Assembly: GCF_007830545.1 (NCBI RefSeq)
Contig: NZ_VLLF01000013.1
Coordinates: 20,320-84,319, forward strand
Length of the DNA stretch: 64,000 bases
Direction of reading: 5' to 3'
Source: Roseibium hamelinense
GTDB taxonomy: Bacteria; Pseudomonadota; Alphaproteobacteria; Rhizobiales; Stappiaceae
The notes beneath the pieces were generated by a model, which was not told the DNA's origin, did no database searches, and was given only the letters and a program-made list of their open reading frames with translations. Numbering within the stretch: the first letter of the stretch is position 1; the number at the start of each line of letters is the position of its first letter. A program made the position numbers and the translations under genes. Below, piece after piece: positions 39,598 through 49,285 of the stretch.

Positions 39598-39888
39598 ATG
39601 CTTTATGCACTCATCTGCACCGACAAACCGGGCGCGCATCAAGTCAGGCTGGACAACCGTCCGGCACACATCGATTTCCTGAAAGGCCTTGGCGACAGCC
39701 TGAAAGCCGCGGGACCGTTTCTGGACGATGACGGCAATATGACTGGTTCGCTGGTCATTGTAGAGGCGTCCAACCGCGACGAGATCCTCGCGTTTTCACA
39801 GGAAGATCCGTATGCTAAGGCTGGCCTGTTCGAAAGCGTAGAAATTCGTCCTTGGAACTGGGCGGTAAAGAACCCGGAGGCGTCGTAA
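39598..39888 (+). CDS. YCII-family protein
   Basis: A 96-residue single-domain YCII (dimeric alpha/beta-barrel fold) protein with the conserved His-Asp area (RPAHIDFLKGLGD) and FSQEDPYAKAGLFESV. The His/Asp pair suggests catalysis, but the reaction is unknown for the family. Its stop abuts the GTG start of the EVE gene directly. Confidence 0.9.
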   Translation: MLYALICTDKPGAHQVRLDNRPAHIDFLKGLGDSLKAAGPFLDDDGNMTGSLVIVEASNRDEILAFSQEDPYAKAGLFESVEIRPWNWAVKNPEAS

Positions 39889-40314
39889 GTGCAATACTGG
39901 CTGATCAAATCCGAGCCCGACAAATGGTCATGGGACCAGCAAAAGGCTAAGGGCGACGAGGGCGAACAGTGGGACGGCATTCGAAACTACCAGGCCCGCA
40001 ACAACATGCGGAAAATGGAGATCGGCGACCGGGCATTCTTTTACCATTCAAATATCGGTAAGGAAGTTGTCGGCATCGTCGAGGTGTGCAGTGAAATCCA
40101 CCCGGACACGACGACAGACGATCCGCGCTGGGAGTGCGTGGATTTCAAAGCCGTCTGCGATATGCCCAAGCCCGTGACCTTGGCGGATGTGAAAGCTGAA
40201 CCGCAGCTGTCGAACATGTCACTTGTCACCTCAATGCGCCTTTCAGTGCAGCCCGTCACCGAAGAAGAATGGAAAATCGTGTGTGAAATGGGCGACCTAA
40301 AGGAAGAGGTGTGA
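39889..40314 (+). CDS. EVE/PUA-fold protein
   Basis: A 141-residue EVE domain protein (YWLIKSEPDKWSWD, WDGIRNYQARN, FFYHSN, GIVEV). EVE domains resemble PUA and YTH folds and can bind modified bases in RNA or DNA. Start is GTG 39889, directly after the preceding TAA. It overlaps the methyltransferase gene by 4 bases (GTGA). Confidence 0.92.
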   Translation: MQYWLIKSEPDKWSWDQQKAKGDEGEQWDGIRNYQARNNMRKMEIGDRAFFYHSNIGKEVVGIVEVCSEIHPDTTTDDPRWECVDFKAVCDMPKPVTLADVKAEPQLSNMSLVTSMRLSVQPVTEEEWKIVCEMGDLKEEV

Positions 40315-41012
40315 CAGCCGACGGCACAACTCCTGAGCCTGCCGGAAATTCGGGCCGGATATCCGACCCGGCCGCCTTCATCAGATCTGAGACAAAAATC
40401 AAAACCGTTCCGCACGCGGAGGAGATTCGGCTGCACCTTGCCGACGAGGCCATGTCTTTATGGCTCAAGACGGAGGACGAGCTTGGCGAACTCGGTCTGC
40501 CTCCGCCCTTTTGGGCTTTTGCCTGGGCGGGAGGACAGGGTCTTGCGCGGTATATTCTTGATCACCCGGCATCCGTAATTGGCAAATCTGTTATGGATTT
40601 TGCCAGCGGATCCGGACTGGTCGGCATTGCGGCCATGATGGCGGGCGCTCGCAGCTGCATTTGCGCAGATATTGATCCATTCGCGGAGATTGCCGGCCGC
40701 CTGAATGCCGATCTAAACCAGGTAACCTTGATCCACACGCGCACAGACGTTTTGGACGGGCCACCGCCAAATGTGGACCTGGTGTTTTCAGGCGATGTTT
40801 TCTACGACAAACCAATGGCGGAGCGTGTGCTCGCTTTTCTCGACCGGGCAAGATGCAACGGTTCGGACGTCTTGATCGGCGACCCTGGGCGCAGCTACCT
40901 CCCTAAGAACCGGCTGCAAGAACTGGCCAGTTACTCAGTACCCATTGTTGGCGCACTGGAAGACAGCGAGATCAAAAAGACCAGCATTTTTCGCCTGCAG
41001 CCGCGCCAATAG
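40311..41012 (+). CDS. SAM-dependent protein methyltransferase, METTL20/ETF-beta lysine methyltransferase-like
   Basis: A 233-residue class I methyltransferase with the SAM motif DFASGSGLVGIAAM, acidic motif II (ADIDPFA), and post-I segment DLVFSGDVFYD. The pre-domain segment LPPPFWAFAWAGGQGLARYI is typical of the group containing bacterial homologues of human METTL20, which methylate the beta subunit of electron-transfer flavoprotein. The assignment to that substrate is from family resemblance only. It is translationally coupled to the EVE gene. Confidence 0.78.
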   Translation: MTADGTTPEPAGNSGRISDPAAFIRSETKIKTVPHAEEIRLHLADEAMSLWLKTEDELGELGLPPPFWAFAWAGGQGLARYILDHPASVIGKSVMDFASGSGLVGIAAMMAGARSCICADIDPFAEIAGRLNADLNQVTLIHTRTDVLDGPPPNVDLVFSGDVFYDKPMAERVLAFLDRARCNGSDVLIGDPGRSYLPKNRLQELASYSVPIVGALEDSEIKKTSIFRLQPRQ

Positions 41013-41168
41013 AAAAACCAGGCGATCAACCCAGACAAGACACCAGAAGACGCAAGAGATCAGGGGAAACCCTACGTAAATCATGGATTGTGTGTTGCTC
41101 TTGACACCAAAGCCTGACGATACTGGTGCGCAAGTGAGCGTGGTTCGTTTTCGGCCCTCAAGCGACCA

Positions 41169-42581
41169 ATGTGCCAAGGGAGGTGCAGTCTGTCCCGGGA
41201 ACTCAAGTCAGCCGTATCGTCTCTGAACAGTCTCACCATTGTCGGGCTTGCCGTTTTGGCGATCGCCTCCGGTATTTACACCTATATTGGTGTCCGCGGC
41301 TTGCTGAACGGCTCGAATTTCCTGGTATCCAGTGCGGCTATTGCCTATTCCGTAGCAGTTTCCATCGGCATCTATATGTTTTGGAGCTATATGCTCCGCA
41401 TCCTTCCTTTGCTGACCACCACCCGAGCGAAATTTCAGATGTGCATTGCCATGGGGATCGGTTGCGTCGCAATCGTTGCGATCTCTTCATGGCTGAACGC
41501 AGCAGCCCTCGCAGGATCCGCTGCTGTCGAACAGAACCTGGCCGAAACGGTTGAAGATTATCAGGAATCCCTGAAATCCGCCTATGAAAACGCGCTTGCC
41601 GTTCAAGGCATACTTCCGGATCTGGAACGGGCCGCCGACAACTTTGAACAAATCGCCGCCAGAGAGCTTAACCTGGGCGCCTTGACCGGCCGGGCCGGTT
41701 CGGGAACAGTTGCCCAGTTGCTTTCTCAAACGGCACAAAACCTAAGGATACTCGAAGAGCAGGTCATCAACTCGCGGAGCGACGTCGAACTGCTGTACGA
41801 GGAAGGCACCCGCGACCTAACGATTATGCGCGAATTGGTGTCGTCGCCCGGAGAGGTTGATGCCCGCGCAGTAGAGTTCGCACAAGCCGCCTCCAGCGTT
41901 TCGGGTATCGTCGCCCAACTGAACCAGAACTCTCTGGCCCCCGCCGTGAAGCGTGCGGCAGAAAACCTGAACCGTGGCTTCGTGATTCCGGTAGCAACCG
42001 GTCAAAGCGCAGCAATGCGGGATCTGCAACGCCAGGCCGTGACCTCCATCAAACAGAGCCTTGCGGAGCAATCGGAAATCCTGGTCAAAGCCGCCGACAC
42101 CGTTTTGGCACAAGAGGCGGTGCAGACCCCGCGCTACGTTCCTTTGTCACCTGCAGAGGCCGTCCTAAAATACTGGTCGAGCTTCATTCCCTCCTGGGCC
42201 GGCGCTATTTCGATCGATCTTCTCCCACTGGTAATTGTCCTGTGCCACACCATCGTTTACTCCGCGATCCGCCGGCATGAAGACCCCTTGCCAATCGAGG
42301 AGACGATAACGCTGCAGGACATGGAAACGACCCTTGGCGCGATCGCCCGCATCCAAAAACAGGCGAATGCAAGCACAGCGACGCCAGACGGCCGGCGCAT
42401 GGCTGCAGTCGAAAAAACAATTGCAACGGCCCGCCAAAGCAGCTCTGTCAGCGATATTAAGGATCCCTTGGAAGCCCTGACTGTTGCTCCTCCGGAAAAA
42501 CCGGCGGCCCCATTCATGGCACCCTTGCGCTACATTGTTCCGCGCAAAAAGAAAAACACGGGCCCAACCCGCAAACATTGA
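41169..42581 (+). CDS. Unrecognised membrane protein with central coiled-coil domain
   Basis: A 470-residue protein with three N-terminal helices (about 18-40, 52-75, 85-112), a 215-residue helical soluble region (about 115-330) that probably faces the periplasm, a fourth helix (about 345-365) and a cytoplasmic basic tail ending KKKNTGPTRKH. The layout recalls chemoreceptor or sensor-like topology but no signalling domain is seen. ATG 41169 has no ribosome binding site, while GGGAGG lies just after it (41178-41183); a CTG at 41190 would be well spaced, so the true start is uncertain. I do not recognise the family. Confidence 0.75.
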   Translation: MCQGRCSLSRELKSAVSSLNSLTIVGLAVLAIASGIYTYIGVRGLLNGSNFLVSSAAIAYSVAVSIGIYMFWSYMLRILPLLTTTRAKFQMCIAMGIGCVAIVAISSWLNAAALAGSAAVEQNLAETVEDYQESLKSAYENALAVQGILPDLERAADNFEQIAARELNLGALTGRAGSGTVAQLLSQTAQNLRILEEQVINSRSDVELLYEEGTRDLTIMRELVSSPGEVDARAVEFAQAASSVSGIVAQLNQNSLAPAVKRAAENLNRGFVIPVATGQSAAMRDLQRQAVTSIKQSLAEQSEILVKAADTVLAQEAVQTPRYVPLSPAEAVLKYWSSFIPSWAGAISIDLLPLVIVLCHTIVYSAIRRHEDPLPIEETITLQDMETTLGAIARIQKQANASTATPDGRRMAAVEKTIATARQSSSVSDIKDPLEALTVAPPEKPAAPFMAPLRYIVPRKKKNTGPTRKH

Positions 42582-42714
42582 ATACCCCTTCAATTTTCGC
42601 GGTTTTCGGACTTCCTCCTTCGAAAAACAGCAGCATGTTGCGGATCGACCTTGAGCAATCGGTACCGATGCCCGATACAGGATAGTGTTGTGCTTCGTAC
42701 CCAAGGAGACCCGC

Positions 42715-43887
42715 ATGCCCATCGTCAATCGCCTGGCTGAATTTGCAGAGGAAGTAACGGCCTGGCGTCACGATTTCCATGAAAACCCCGAAACCCTTTA
42801 TGATACAGTACGCACGAGCGCCCGTGTCGCTGAGCTGCTTGAGAGCTTCGGGGTCGACGAAGTAACCACGGGCATCGGCAAAACTGGCGTGGTTGGAGTG
42901 ATCAAGGGCCGCAATGGCGGCGCCGGCAAAAGCGTTGGCCTGCGCGCGGACATGGACGCGCTGCCAATTGAGGAAGCGACAGGCAAACCCTACGCCTCCA
43001 AGATCCCCGGCAAAATGCATGCGTGTGGCCATGACGGTCATACAGCAATGCTGCTCGGTGCTGCGAAATATCTCGCCGAAACCCGCAACTTCGACGGGAC
43101 CGTGATTGTGATTTTCCAACCAGCCGAAGAAGGCGGAGCCGGCGCGAAAGCTATGATCGACGACGGCCTGATGACCCGCTGGCATATGGATGAAGTCTAC
43201 GGCATGCACAACTACCCCGGTCTGCCGGTCGGCGAGTTTGCCATCCGCAAGGGCGGCATCATGGCCGCAACAGACACATTTGAAGTTACGATATCCGGAC
43301 GGGGTGGCCATGCGGCAAAGCCGAACGAAACGATCGACCCGATCGTCGCTGGCAGCCATATCGTCAGCGCCCTCCAAACCATCGCCAGCCGGAACGCCAA
43401 TCCGCTTCATGCGGTTGTCGTGTCTGTCACTGTTTTCCAAGCCGGCAGCGCCTATAACGTGATCCCGCAAACCGCAACGCTACGCGGGACGATCCGAACG
43501 CTCGACAATGACGTGCGCGCACTCGCGGAGAAGCGTTTCAAGTCAATTACGGCCACCATAGCGGAAAGCTTTGGAGCAACCGCCACCATAGAATTTCAGC
43601 GCGGGTATCCGGTCACGGCAAATCATGACGCACAGACCGATTTTGCCACAACGGTTGCCCGCAGCATCGCAGGCCATGACAAGGTCGAGACCAACATCCA
43701 CCCAATGATGGGTGGCGAGGATTTTTCCTATATGCTTTTAGAGCGTCCAGGCGCATTCATTTTCGCTGGCAATGGCGACAGTGCCGGGCTGCACCATCCC
43801 GAATATGACTTTAATGACGATCTGATCCCGGTCGGATGCTCCTATTGGGTCAAGCTGGTGGAGACGGCGCTTCCGGCCTCCGCCTGA
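42715..43887 (+). CDS. M20-family amidohydrolase (hippurate hydrolase/IAA-amino-acid hydrolase type)
   Basis: A 390-residue zinc-dependent hydrolase, probably splitting N-acyl amino acids in the cytoplasm. It has GLRADMDALPIEE, the metal-binding MHACGHDGHTAML, FQPAEEGGAGA, the dimerisation domain with SGRGGHAAKP, and MMGGEDFSYML. AAGGAGA precedes ATG 42715; the in-frame start at 42685 has none. It stands alone. Confidence 0.93.
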   Translation: MPIVNRLAEFAEEVTAWRHDFHENPETLYDTVRTSARVAELLESFGVDEVTTGIGKTGVVGVIKGRNGGAGKSVGLRADMDALPIEEATGKPYASKIPGKMHACGHDGHTAMLLGAAKYLAETRNFDGTVIVIFQPAEEGGAGAKAMIDDGLMTRWHMDEVYGMHNYPGLPVGEFAIRKGGIMAATDTFEVTISGRGGHAAKPNETIDPIVAGSHIVSALQTIASRNANPLHAVVVSVTVFQAGSAYNVIPQTATLRGTIRTLDNDVRALAEKRFKSITATIAESFGATATIEFQRGYPVTANHDAQTDFATTVARSIAGHDKVETNIHPMMGGEDFSYMLLERPGAFIFAGNGDSAGLHHPEYDFNDDLIPVGCSYWVKLVETALPASA

Positions 43888-43901
43888 TACACCAGGATTT
43901 A

Positions 43902-43927
43902 AATACGCCGGCTCATCCGGGCGTATT
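43902..43927 (+). terminator. Possible terminator of the M20 hydrolase gene
   Basis: Arms AATACGCC and GGCGTATT form a hairpin 15 bases after the stop, but no T-run follows. It may be a stabilising 3' hairpin only. Confidence 0.35.
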
Positions 43928-43950
43928 CATCAAAACCAGAGGCCGAGGCC

Positions 43951-44745
43951 ATGCTCCCGTTTGCAGCCAGCCGCGTATCGATGATGGCGTCCTATCTCTT
44001 CCTCGGCGCGCTTGTCGGCATTTTGCTTATCCATCCGCTGAATCTGACGGTGGTTTGGTTCGAATTGGCGCGGTTTTCGGAAACAGCTCCGAGCTTTATG
44101 GAGTTCATGCAGGCCAGGCTTTGGTTTATGGTATTGCCGCGCCACATGGACGTTGCGCTTGCCTATGCCGTCATCGGCGCGCTCGTCGGCGCGGCCTTTG
44201 GTGTCTTCACCCGCAACTATGTCACGACGGCAAAGGCATACCAGTCGCTAAGGGAAGAACAGACCGCCCTTATTCCGGACATCATCAAGCGCGGGGAGAG
44301 CTCGAAGGTCGAGTTCAAATCGTCGCTGCGATGGGATGTCAATGAAAACAGGGTAAACCGGGGTCTTGAGAAAGTTATCGCAAAGACAGTGGCCGGCTTT
44401 TTCAACGGAGAAGGAGGCTATCTGGTCATCGGTGTGGATGACAACGGTCAAGTCCTGGGCCTTGCCAAGGATCTGACGACCCTCAAACAGCCAAATGTCG
44501 ATGCCTTTAAGAGGTCGGTCAATGATGTCGTGACAAAGTTTCTAGGCGGCGACCTGTGCCCTTACATTCACACCGTTTTTGCCAAAATCGGCGAAGACGA
44601 CGTCGCAATGGTTATCGTGCGGCCCGCCCCGCGCGCGGTATACATGGAAGAAGGCAAATCCTCGACGTTCTATGTAAGAAGCGGCAATTCCACCCGGCAG
44701 CTCGACGTCCGCGAAGCCCTTAATTACGCAAGCAAACGCTGGTAA
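43951..44745 (+). CDS. Membrane-anchored AlbA_2 (Schlafen-like) domain protein
   Basis: A 264-residue protein with two N-terminal helices (about 12-32 and 70-88). A cytoplasmic AlbA_2/Schlafen-like domain follows (about 105-260): it begins RGESSKVEFKSSLRWD, has VAGFFNGEGGYLVIGVDDNG and ends with FYVRSGNSTRQLD. AlbA_2 domains bind nucleic acid or act as nucleases in Schlafen-like proteins and are often found fused to helicase-like ATPases; here the domain is tied to the membrane instead. No partner gene is adjacent. The start ATG 43951 has GAGGCC upstream. Confidence 0.82.
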   Translation: MLPFAASRVSMMASYLFLGALVGILLIHPLNLTVVWFELARFSETAPSFMEFMQARLWFMVLPRHMDVALAYAVIGALVGAAFGVFTRNYVTTAKAYQSLREEQTALIPDIIKRGESSKVEFKSSLRWDVNENRVNRGLEKVIAKTVAGFFNGEGGYLVIGVDDNGQVLGLAKDLTTLKQPNVDAFKRSVNDVVTKFLGGDLCPYIHTVFAKIGEDDVAMVIVRPAPRAVYMEEGKSSTFYVRSGNSTRQLDVREALNYASKRW

Positions 44746-44919
44746 TGTGGCGGCCTTGGAAACAGTTTGGCCAAGTTTCCAGTCGGCGCTTCCCTCGGGG
44801 AATAGTTGAACCGGCGTCCGGGTCCAATTGAAGTCTTCGCAACAGCATTGCGCTTGTCATCCCCAGCCTGAGCCTTTAACCCGATGCATACTGTTCAAGA
44901 CATGCGGGATGGAACGTCT

Positions 44920-46032
44920 ATGGCTTCTCATAATCTTCTGCTTCTTCCAGGTGATGGCATCGGTCCGGAAATCATGGAAGAGGTCAAAAAGGTCATTTCC
45001 TGGTTCAATGCCAATGGCGGTACGGATTTCACGACCGAAGAAGGGCTTGTTGGCGGCTCGGCATATGACGCGCACGGCCAATCCATTTCCGAAGAAGACA
45101 TGGCCAAGGCAATGTCAGCGGATGCCGTCATTTTCGGCGCAGTTGGCGGCCCCAAATGGGACGACGTTCCCTATGACGTTCGTCCCGAAGCCGGTCTGCT
45201 GCGCCTGCGAAAAGACATGGAACTGTTCGCCAACCTGCGTCCGGCGATCTGTTATCCGGCGCTCGCAGACGCCTCTTCATTGAAGAAGGACGTGATTGAA
45301 GGGCTGGATATCCTGATCGTCCGTGAACTGACCGGCGGTGTTTATTTCGGCGAGCCGAAAGAAATCACTGATCTCGGCAATGGACAAAAGCGTGGCGTCG
45401 ATACCCAAGTGTATGACACCTATGAAATCGAGCGCATTTCCAAGGTGGCGTTCGAACTCGCCCGCACACGGAACAACAAGGTGTGTTCCATGGAAAAACG
45501 GAACGTCATGAAGTCCGGCGTTCTGTGGAACGAAGTCGTCACTCAGACCCACAAGAACGGCTTTGAAGACGTCACGCTTGAGCACATGCTGGCCGATGCC
45601 GGCGGTATGCAACTGGTGCGCTGGCCGAAACAATTCGACGTTATCGTAACAGACAACCTGTTCGGCGACATGCTGTCCGATGTGGCCGCCATGCTGACCG
45701 GCTCGCTCGGCATGCTGCCGTCTGCCTCGCTGGGCGCGCCGGACGCGAAGACCGGCAAACGCAAAGCGCTTTATGAACCGGTACATGGCTCGGCCCCTGA
45801 CATCGCCGGAACAGGTGCAGCGAACCCGATCGCGATGATCGCAAGCTTTGGCATGGCCTTGCGGTATTCGTTTGAAATGGTTGAGGCGGCTGACCTGCTG
45901 GACAAGGCCATTGCCAACACACTGGATAAAGGCTTGCGCACGAAAGACATCGCAGCCGGTGGCGAAACAACTGTCAATACAACCGAGATGGGCGAAGCAA
46001 TCATTGCCGAACTGGATGCTTTGAGCGCGTGA
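44920..46032 (+). CDS. leuB: 3-isopropylmalate dehydrogenase
   Basis: The 370-residue product oxidises and decarboxylates 3-isopropylmalate in leucine synthesis. It shows [12 protein letters not shown], the substrate-binding [27 protein letters not shown], the catalytic Lys/Asp region and [18 protein letters not shown]. The ATG at 44920 gives the family length; an in-frame ATG at 44884 would add 12 atypical residues. leuCD are not next to it. A strong terminator follows. Confidence 0.96.
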   Translation: MASHNLLLLPGDGIGPEIMEEVKKVISWFNANGGTDFTTEEGLVGGSAYDAHGQSISEEDMAKAMSADAVIFGAVGGPKWDDVPYDVRPEAGLLRLRKDMELFANLRPAICYPALADASSLKKDVIEGLDILIVRELTGGVYFGEPKEITDLGNGQKRGVDTQVYDTYEIERISKVAFELARTRNNKVCSMEKRNVMKSGVLWNEVVTQTHKNGFEDVTLEHMLADAGGMQLVRWPKQFDVIVTDNLFGDMLSDVAAMLTGSLGMLPSASLGAPDAKTGKRKALYEPVHGSAPDIAGTGAANPIAMIASFGMALRYSFEMVEAADLLDKAIANTLDKGLRTKDIAAGGETTVNTTEMGEAIIAELDALSA

Positions 46033-46048
46033 TTGGACTAATTTTCAT

Positions 46049-46084
46049 CCGGCCGCTGGCGGGTATCCGCCGGCGGCCGGTTTT
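46049..46084 (+). terminator. Rho-independent terminator of leuB
   Basis: A long GC-rich stem (CCGGCCGC then GGCGG, pairing with CCGCC and GCGGCCGG; loop GTAT region) followed by TTTTATTT, 17 bases after the leuB stop. Confidence 0.85.
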
Positions 46085-46110
46085 ATTTAGGTTTGGGGAT
46101 CAACAAGACG

Positions 46111-46527
46111 ATGGAAGACAAGATCGGCCCCTTTCTGGGCAATTGGATTTTGGATCCGGACGAGAGCGAATTCGAACAAGGCGATCCACCGAAAAGCGCG
46201 ACCTTGAAAATCGAAGACAACTTCGGCATGGCCGTGTTCACGATGAACCAGGTCGGTGCAGATGGCGAAGTGACCAATGACCGGTTCGAAGCGGTACCGG
46301 ACGGACCGGAGGTGAAACTCGGAAAAAGCGGGCTCGTGGATGCCATGCGGCTGGTGTTCCAGGGCGACCGGAACCTGGTTTCTGAGGCCAGACGCGGCGG
46401 GTTGACAATCATGAAGGCTGACCGCGAGCTGTCTGAAGACGGCAGCACCCTGACAGTGACGCAAACGGTCCATTTGGTGGACGTTGCAAGCTTTGAAAAC
46501 GTGTCCGTTTATCGCCGGGCTCAGTGA
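46111..46527 (+). CDS. Unrecognised small lipocalin-like soluble protein
   Basis: A 138-residue cytoplasmic protein without signal peptide or membrane helix. The pattern (FLGNWILDPDESEFEQGDPP, alternating strands, DRELSEDGSTLTVTQTV) is typical of small beta-barrel proteins that score an expected residual or binding activity, such as lipocalin-like folds. I do not assign a function. GGGGA lies 11 bases before ATG 46111; a TTG at 46093 is the alternative. Its stop shares one base with the VOC gene start, so the two are coupled. Confidence 0.7.
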   Translation: MEDKIGPFLGNWILDPDESEFEQGDPPKSATLKIEDNFGMAVFTMNQVGADGEVTNDRFEAVPDGPEVKLGKSGLVDAMRLVFQGDRNLVSEARRGGLTIMKADRELSEDGSTLTVTQTVHLVDVASFENVSVYRRAQ

Positions 46528-46919
46528 TGGTCCAGTTTATCTCCGCAATAGCGCTTGTTGTCCCGTGCTACGAGGCTGCGAAGTCCTTTTACGTAGATAA
46601 GCTGGGCTTTGTTCTGATCGAGGATACGGTACTGTCTGATACCAAACGCTGGGTCATCGTCGCCCCCAACGAAACCGCGCAGACGCGCCTTCTTCTGGCG
46701 AAGGCTGATGCCGAGGCGCAACTGTCTGCTATTGGCAATCAAACAGGCGGGCGTGTTTTTTTGTTTTTGGAAACACATGATTTTGAAGCTGACATGCGGA
46801 AAATGACAGCTGCAGGTGTGAAGTTTCTGGAAAATCCCAGACATGAGAACTACGGAAAAGTCGTCGTGTTTGAAGATCCATTTGTCAACAAATGGGACCT
46901 CATCCAAAAACACAAATAG
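46527..46919 (+). CDS. VOC (glyoxalase/bleomycin resistance) family protein
   Basis: A 130-residue single-domain protein with two beta-alpha-beta-beta-beta modules: PCYEAAKSFYVDKLGFVLIE in the first and FEDPFVNKWDLIQ at the end, where the E-D-P-x-G-N-like motif has Val in place of Gly. Family members include metal-dependent glyoxalases, dioxygenases and resistance proteins; substrate unknown. Coupled to the preceding small gene. Confidence 0.88.
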   Translation: MVQFISAIALVVPCYEAAKSFYVDKLGFVLIEDTVLSDTKRWVIVAPNETAQTRLLLAKADAEAQLSAIGNQTGGRVFLFLETHDFEADMRKMTAAGVKFLENPRHENYGKVVVFEDPFVNKWDLIQKHK

Positions 46920-46941
46920 CCCCTATTTTTACTAAGTAAAT

Positions 46942-47013
46942 TTTATCAAACATTAAATATTATATTGATAAATACTACTTGATACAGATTTATTTCTGCA
47001 TATTATTTATGCA
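46942..47013. promoter_or_regulatory. AT-rich promoter region with two inverted repeats
   Basis: Between the VOC gene and the chemoreceptor the DNA is strikingly AT-rich. It contains TTTATCAA (46942-46949) paired with TTGATAAA (46965-46972), and TGCATA (46997-47002) paired with TATGCA (47008-47013). They are candidate operator sites for the chemoreceptor gene. Confidence 0.4.
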
Positions 47014-47082
47014 AAACACGTTTAGATTTAATATTTGATTCATTGCACCCAAGCACCCTTTGCATATTGTGTGGAGGCCTGC

Positions 47083-49233
47083 ATGTGGAACTCAATCTCT
47101 GTCAAATTCAAAATACCGGCCGCAATTTTATGTGGCGCAATGCTGGTCGGGATCGGGATCGGTATCAGCAGCTACTTCACAGCAGCGCGGGAAATCCACC
47201 TCCTTACAGAGCACAGACTGCAAGCTGTCGCTGAAAATCGCCGCTTTGAACTGGAAGACTATCTAGAGGCCATCAAGACCGACCTGAAACTGGTCAGCGA
47301 ACTACCGTTCACCGCGGATGCTCTCACAGCCTTTAAGGTCGCATGGATGGATATTTCTGGCGACAAGACAAGCGCCCTCAAAAAAGCGTACATCTCCAAT
47401 AATCCGCACCCGCTTGGCGAAAAACACCTTCTTGACAGCGCAAACGACAATCCAGCCTATGATATCGTGCATCAGACCTTCCATCCCTGGTTCCGGGAGC
47501 TGCTGATTGATCGCGGCTACTACGACATCTTCCTGTTCAATAAGGAAGGAGACCTCGTCTACACGGTCTTCAAGGAGGAGGATTTTGCAACCAACTTCAT
47601 GCCTGGGGGCCCATGGGCTGAAACCGATCTTGGAAATGCGTTCCGGGCTGCACTGAACGGGCCTGACAACGAGGTTCATTTCTACGACTTCGCCCCCTAT
47701 CAGCCAAGCTATGGAGCACCAGCCAGTTTCATTTCGCGGCCCGTTGTTGCCGGCGGCGAAAAAATTGGGGTGCTTGTTTTTCAAATGCCGATTGACAAGA
47801 TCAACGAGCTAATGGACCGCACGACCGGGCTTGGAGAAACTGGCGAGACTTTGATCGTCGGGCCGGATGGCTTTTTGCGCAACAATTCGCGGTTCACTGA
47901 AGAGAACGATATCCTCACCCGCCGGCTTGCGGTCGAAACCGGGCCAACGGTTACCTGGCATACCAACACTTGGCGCGGCATGAACATGCTAGCCATGACA
48001 GCGGACCTGAACCTGTTCGGCACGCGCTGGAACGTTGTTGCGCTTCAAGCTGAAACTGAAGCCATGGCCGCGCTGGCAAAGATGAAAGTTTGGATGTTCG
48101 GAGCAGCAGCTGTCTTGCTGATTCTTGCGCTCTCGACAGGGATGTTGCTTGCCCGTTCGATCACCCGGCCACTTGGTACCATCATTGAAAATATACGCCA
48201 CCTTGTGGCCGGACGGCTCGATGTGCAGCTGCCGGACACCGCCCGGCGCGATGAGCTTGGCGAAATGGAACGAGCGCTCATAAAATTCCAGGAAAATGCC
48301 GTCTACTGCGAAAAAATGGAGGCTGAAAGCGCGGCACGCGCCGATAGGGAAGTACGCCGTCGCGCAGACATGGAAGCTGTTGTGCAGCAATTCCAGCAAC
48401 GTATTCACGCAATTCAGCAAGACCTGACCGGTCAAACCGGTGTCATGTCGCAAACCGCCAAGTCAATCGTCACCTTAGCGCAGAACGCCACAGAAGCGGC
48501 GGACGGTGCCTTGTCTGCCACAAAAGCATCTGATGACGGTGTTCAAGCTTCCGCAACAGCGGCAGAAGAGTTGCGCATTTCGGTCAACGAAATCAACCAA
48601 CACACCGGCAAGGCTCTCAAAATCACGCAGTCCGCAGCCGATGTTGCCCGGAAAACCGACCACGACGTTAGCGAACTTTCTGCTGCTGCAGAAAAAATCG
48701 GCGAGGTGATCAGCATGATTCGAGACATCGCGGAAAAAACCAACCTGCTTGCCTTGAATGCGACGATAGAAGCTGCCCGGGCGGGAGAGGCAGGCCGCGG
48801 TTTTGCTGTTGTGGCCGCCGAGGTCAAGGACCTGTCGACGCAGACTGCGCGGGCTACAGACGAGATTTCAGCCCAAGTCACCGGTGTGCAGCATTCCACT
48901 GAAACCGCCGTGGCCGCGATCCGCGCCATTGGCGACAGCATGCAGGACGTTCAGGACGTGACCACCGCGATCGCTTCCGCCGTTGAACAGCAAGGCGCAG
49001 CCACCGGCGAAATTAGCCAGTCCATGTCAGTGGCTGCCAGAGGCAGCGCAACCGCTTCGGAAAACGTCTCAAACCTGACAACGGCGATTGGTCAGGCGCA
49101 GGATGATTCAACACGCGTGGCAAAAACGGCCAACGCGCTTTCGAAGGTTAGTGCCGATCTGGATGGAGCCGTTGAGGCATTTTTGGCAGCGCCGGTCTGG
49201 CAAAGCCGTCCGAAGGCGCATTCCAAAACATAA
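47083..49233 (+). CDS. Methyl-accepting chemotaxis protein with dCache-type sensor
   Basis: A 716-residue chemoreceptor. Helix 1 (about 10-30) is followed by a periplasmic domain of about 290 residues with dCache features ([35 protein letters not shown]), helix 2 (about 345-367), HAMP, and the signalling domain with [25 protein letters not shown] lies 6 bases before ATG 47083. The frame opens at 47035, but that start lies in the AT-rich promoter region. dCache sensors often bind amino acids or organic acids; the ligand is unknown. Confidence 0.92.
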   Translation: MWNSISVKFKIPAAILCGAMLVGIGIGISSYFTAAREIHLLTEHRLQAVAENRRFELEDYLEAIKTDLKLVSELPFTADALTAFKVAWMDISGDKTSALKKAYISNNPHPLGEKHLLDSANDNPAYDIVHQTFHPWFRELLIDRGYYDIFLFNKEGDLVYTVFKEEDFATNFMPGGPWAETDLGNAFRAALNGPDNEVHFYDFAPYQPSYGAPASFISRPVVAGGEKIGVLVFQMPIDKINELMDRTTGLGETGETLIVGPDGFLRNNSRFTEENDILTRRLAVETGPTVTWHTNTWRGMNMLAMTADLNLFGTRWNVVALQAETEAMAALAKMKVWMFGAAAVLLILALSTGMLLARSITRPLGTIIENIRHLVAGRLDVQLPDTARRDELGEMERALIKFQENAVYCEKMEAESAARADREVRRRADMEAVVQQFQQRIHAIQQDLTGQTGVMSQTAKSIVTLAQNATEAADGALSATKASDDGVQASATAAEELRISVNEINQHTGKALKITQSAADVARKTDHDVSELSAAAEKIGEVISMIRDIAEKTNLLALNATIEAARAGEAGRGFAVVAAEVKDLSTQTARATDEISAQVTGVQHSTETAVAAIRAIGDSMQDVQDVTTAIASAVEQQGAATGEISQSMSVAARGSATASENVSNLTTAIGQAQDDSTRVAKTANALSKVSADLDGAVEAFLAAPVWQSRPKAHSKT

Positions 49234-49260
49234 AAAAACCCGGCGGAGAAACCGCCGGGT
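49232..49260 (-). terminator. Rho-independent terminator of the phytase-like esterase gene
   Basis: Arms ACCCGGCGG and CCGCCGGGT with a 5-base loop. On the minus strand the stem is followed by seven T, so it chiefly serves the gene ending at 49286; it may also stop the chemoreceptor transcript. Confidence 0.85.
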
Positions 49261-49285
49261 CCGATTTTGAGGCGTGCCGCAGAAC

